This document shows, piece by piece, positions 63,301 to 64,000 of a stretch of 64,000 nucleotides of DNA. Each line of letters opens with the position of its first letter. Positions within the stretch are counted from its first letter, which is position 1. Below the pieces are notes generated by a model. It saw only the letters and a program-made list of their open reading frames with translations, made no database searches and was not told where the DNA came from. The DNA lies in NCBI GenBank assembly GCA_963786675.1, contig CAWAZY010000001.1:62001-126000 (forward strand), read 5' to 3'. The position numbers and the translations under genes are program-made. This DNA is from JAGVSR01 sp963786675. GTDB lineage: Bacteria; Pseudomonadota; Alphaproteobacteria; Rhizobiales; Hyphomicrobiaceae.

Positions 63301-64000
63301 AATCCGATCTGGTCCAAGGCCAGCGCCAGATTTGTGTCGGCCGTTTCAGGCAACTCGTCGACCAGCCGGTCAAAGAGCGCGCGCGCCAGTTCGAGCGGGA
63401 TCGCCTTATTGCCCTCGCCTTTCGTGCCCGTCAGCAGATCCAGGTCCAGCCATTTCGATGACAAATCGACATCGAGACTCACGCGGTCGGCCCAGTGCAC
63501 CGATGACTTTCCGGAGATGAGTTGCGGCAGGCCGCCCTGCTCCATGGAAATGGCGATGTCGTCAAGATTGATGCGGCCCGGCTCGCTGGCCACTTTCGCG
63601 GTGACGTCGAAATGGGCAAGAGGCTGGGGCGCCGGCGCTGCGTCGGCGGGCGCCGCGCCCCCGGCCTCGTCCACGATCAGCGCGCGTGACGAAATCCGCG
63701 CCGCCAGGGTTCCAGAGAAAGTGGGTGCAGCATCGAGTCCGCGCGCTGTTCCATCAAGTACATAGGAATTGCCGTTTTTCAGAACCGTCGTCACGGCCTT
63801 CAGGCGCAAATCACCGTTGGCGTCTTGCTGACCCGTTGTCAGACGCAACTCGCGGTCTTCGCCTTCCCACCTCAGGGTACCTTTGAAGCGGAACGGCCCG
63901 TCGAGCGCATCCGCCGACAGTTCCCCGGTAATCCCATCGGCGCGGAGCAACTGCATGCCGTTCGAAGCGGATAGACCGATGGTGCCGTCAATGATGCGCA
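60342..64000 (-). CDS. Large AsmA-family protein, N-terminus cut by the window
   Basis: At least 1219 residues; the frame is open to the window edge (RIIDGTIGLSASNG precedes the first visible Met at 63956), so the N-terminal membrane anchor is missing. Repeated beta-rich segments (GPFRFKGTLRWEGEDRELRL, DLEGSAVDVPAKTRGELRGI, DVRGLEGAVLGGKAISVFGI) and the C-terminal AsmA-like block (PNAMIGALTGKGQLVLGDVT) show an AsmA/TamB-like bridge protein for lipid transport or envelope assembly. The C-terminus adds a charged coiled coil (ERLRALDQLRAQQERERRQA) and a Pro-rich tail not typical of short AsmA proteins. It ends 48 bases from the RHH gene. Confidence 0.9.
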   Translation of the reverse strand, partial: RIIDGTIGLSASNGMQLLRADGITGELSADALDGPFRFKGTLRWEGEDRELRLTTGQQDANGDLRLKAVTTVLKNGNSYVLDGTARGLDAAPTFSGTLAARISSRALIVDEAGGAAPADAAPAPQPLAHFDVTAKVASEPGRINLDDIAISMEQGGLPQLISGKSSVHWADRVSLDVDLSSKWLDLDLLTGTKGEGNKAIPLELARALFDRLVDELPETADTNLALALDQIGLGGQSVSGLTFVASRAGGALELKELRAGLPGGTNLALDGVLEGDAGARAFTGTMSLSGQSLSRFSTWGFGENPFSRTRSDGPFAVEGSLLLSDAAIELTEASAEINGTPLLGEIRLGLIAPRRLAVALDGQKINLSELWPDNPGLSGIRRLLMSGTVGPLAATQADEPQTANNDGSAETDGQPAAAGFGAADVSLDIKAGELIDGAQRLSNVHLDIALQKGRLSVPRLKFEAAGGLAVDLEGSAVDVPAKTRGELRGIVEAPSPEAATTLTQLLDLPPDVASEVAPWTRLAPWRLATTVSIGERRDEAVDVSLDGVLRGGRLVATARIDAARGNWRNAPADFTASVETADIDGFLDMLAQMRGTVTEAGSATRAGTIFVKAAGKAAEGLVSVVEIDAPAVTLDFNGRVVVPEDKAVTAKGDVRIDAQDLRRVLALAGLPVAPGAQNIAMKGSLAVAHDGARLTLASPALKISNSMVSGVVAYTPGTDNGAAMVDAEISADQASLPGLLSAITAADAREPVQQIELPGDAPPATKRKSAAALAETETPPEPASIWPEQAFDLSPLDRINGTVKASMRSLTLQPGVAMKDARLELALTPGRLDVRGLEGAVLGGKAISVFGIEKLAAGASLTGDFKIAVSSKGSAESGVDDALDGDVAALSVSYSGRALSPNAMIGALTGKGQLVLGDVTLNGVSPSAVSAVSEAALLGKGPVSGAPLTEALTSELKSSALKLGKVDVPVEISDGTMKLARVQVETPDGRATFDTLLDLQTLKLDSSWKIEGKSAVRAAPSVAGAEAGDGAPAPVAVERRLLPPVSVVYAGPLANLSSMQPALVTDALERELAVRRMERDVDELERLRALDQLRAQQERERRQALEAERRRKAEEAERARQLELAPPNGAEDGNALPGDTLPGASNEIDQNPLPPGADGAPAGGPEAGETGNLLPAPETAVDATAVPPAARQVQRSTAPVRKKPVKPAWQPFQITPYQ

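Noticed and set aside
61879..63765. A 628-codon plus-strand frame
   Set aside because: It lies wholly antisense to the AsmA-family gene; the product is Ser/Ala/Pro/Arg-rich without motifs, as expected from GC-rich antisense sequence.

Overview
The window comes from an alphaproteobacterium, probably Hyphomicrobiales or a close relative (order-level placement is inference). The main evidence is a circularly permuted two-piece tmRNA whose tag reads ANDNYAEAALAA, lying directly beside an alpha-type sspB. UPF0314/DUF2585, DUF4169 and RHH_4 proteins, a short alpha-type SRP RNA and a psd-pssA pair agree with this. The DNA is GC-rich and gene-dense. I saw no insertion sequence, prophage, CRISPR array, rRNA or tRNA.

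Layout. 1-6.5 kb: a minus-strand run of dnaX, ybaB, UPF0314, recR, a MATE transporter and a glycosyltransferase. 6.6-6.75 kb: SRP RNA (ffs) with a readable promoter. 6.9-14.9 kb (plus): lspA, a lipoprotein, a catalytic/non-catalytic pair of M16 peptidases, pgi, mutL and a bactofilin-like protein. 15-20.6 kb: rsmD, a pseudouridine synthase with a pentapeptide-repeat tail, tadA, a patatin phospholipase, a D-2-hydroxyacid dehydrogenase and small exported proteins.

20.7-38.6 kb is a surface-polysaccharide locus. It encodes a Wza/GumB-type export lipoprotein, a beta-barrel protein, a Wzc/GumC-type co-polymerase with a decayed kinase motif, a polyprenyl glycosylphosphotransferase, a Wzy-like ligase/polymerase, an OafA-type acyltransferase with an SGNH domain, several glycosyltransferases and a Wzx-like flippase. 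Together these could start, build, modify, flip, polymerise and export a repeat-unit polysaccharide. 38.8-44.5 kb holds a TonB-dependent receptor divergent from an operon for a small exported protein, ExbB, ExbD and TonB.

44.6-50 kb carries a sensorless histidine kinase followed by a HerA-like ATPase, a lone rfbC, and pssA with psd. 50.1-57.7 kb is rich in protein quality control: DegP/HtrA, DUF2065, HflC, HflK, (FolA, ThyA), a CPBP-family membrane protease, tmRNA and SspB. The end of the window holds fumC, DUF4169, an RHH protein and a large partial AsmA-family protein.

Six ordinary genes (MATE, dnaX, pgi, mutL twice, rsmD, fumC) are interrupted by frameshifts. All seven have the same sign: each is cured by deleting one base, and each has a 2-3 base homopolymer at the site where this works. 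An insertion-biased sequencing or assembly error is the simplest explanation, because dnaX is essential and the repaired lengths match the families. I therefore annotate them as CDS with a frameshift.
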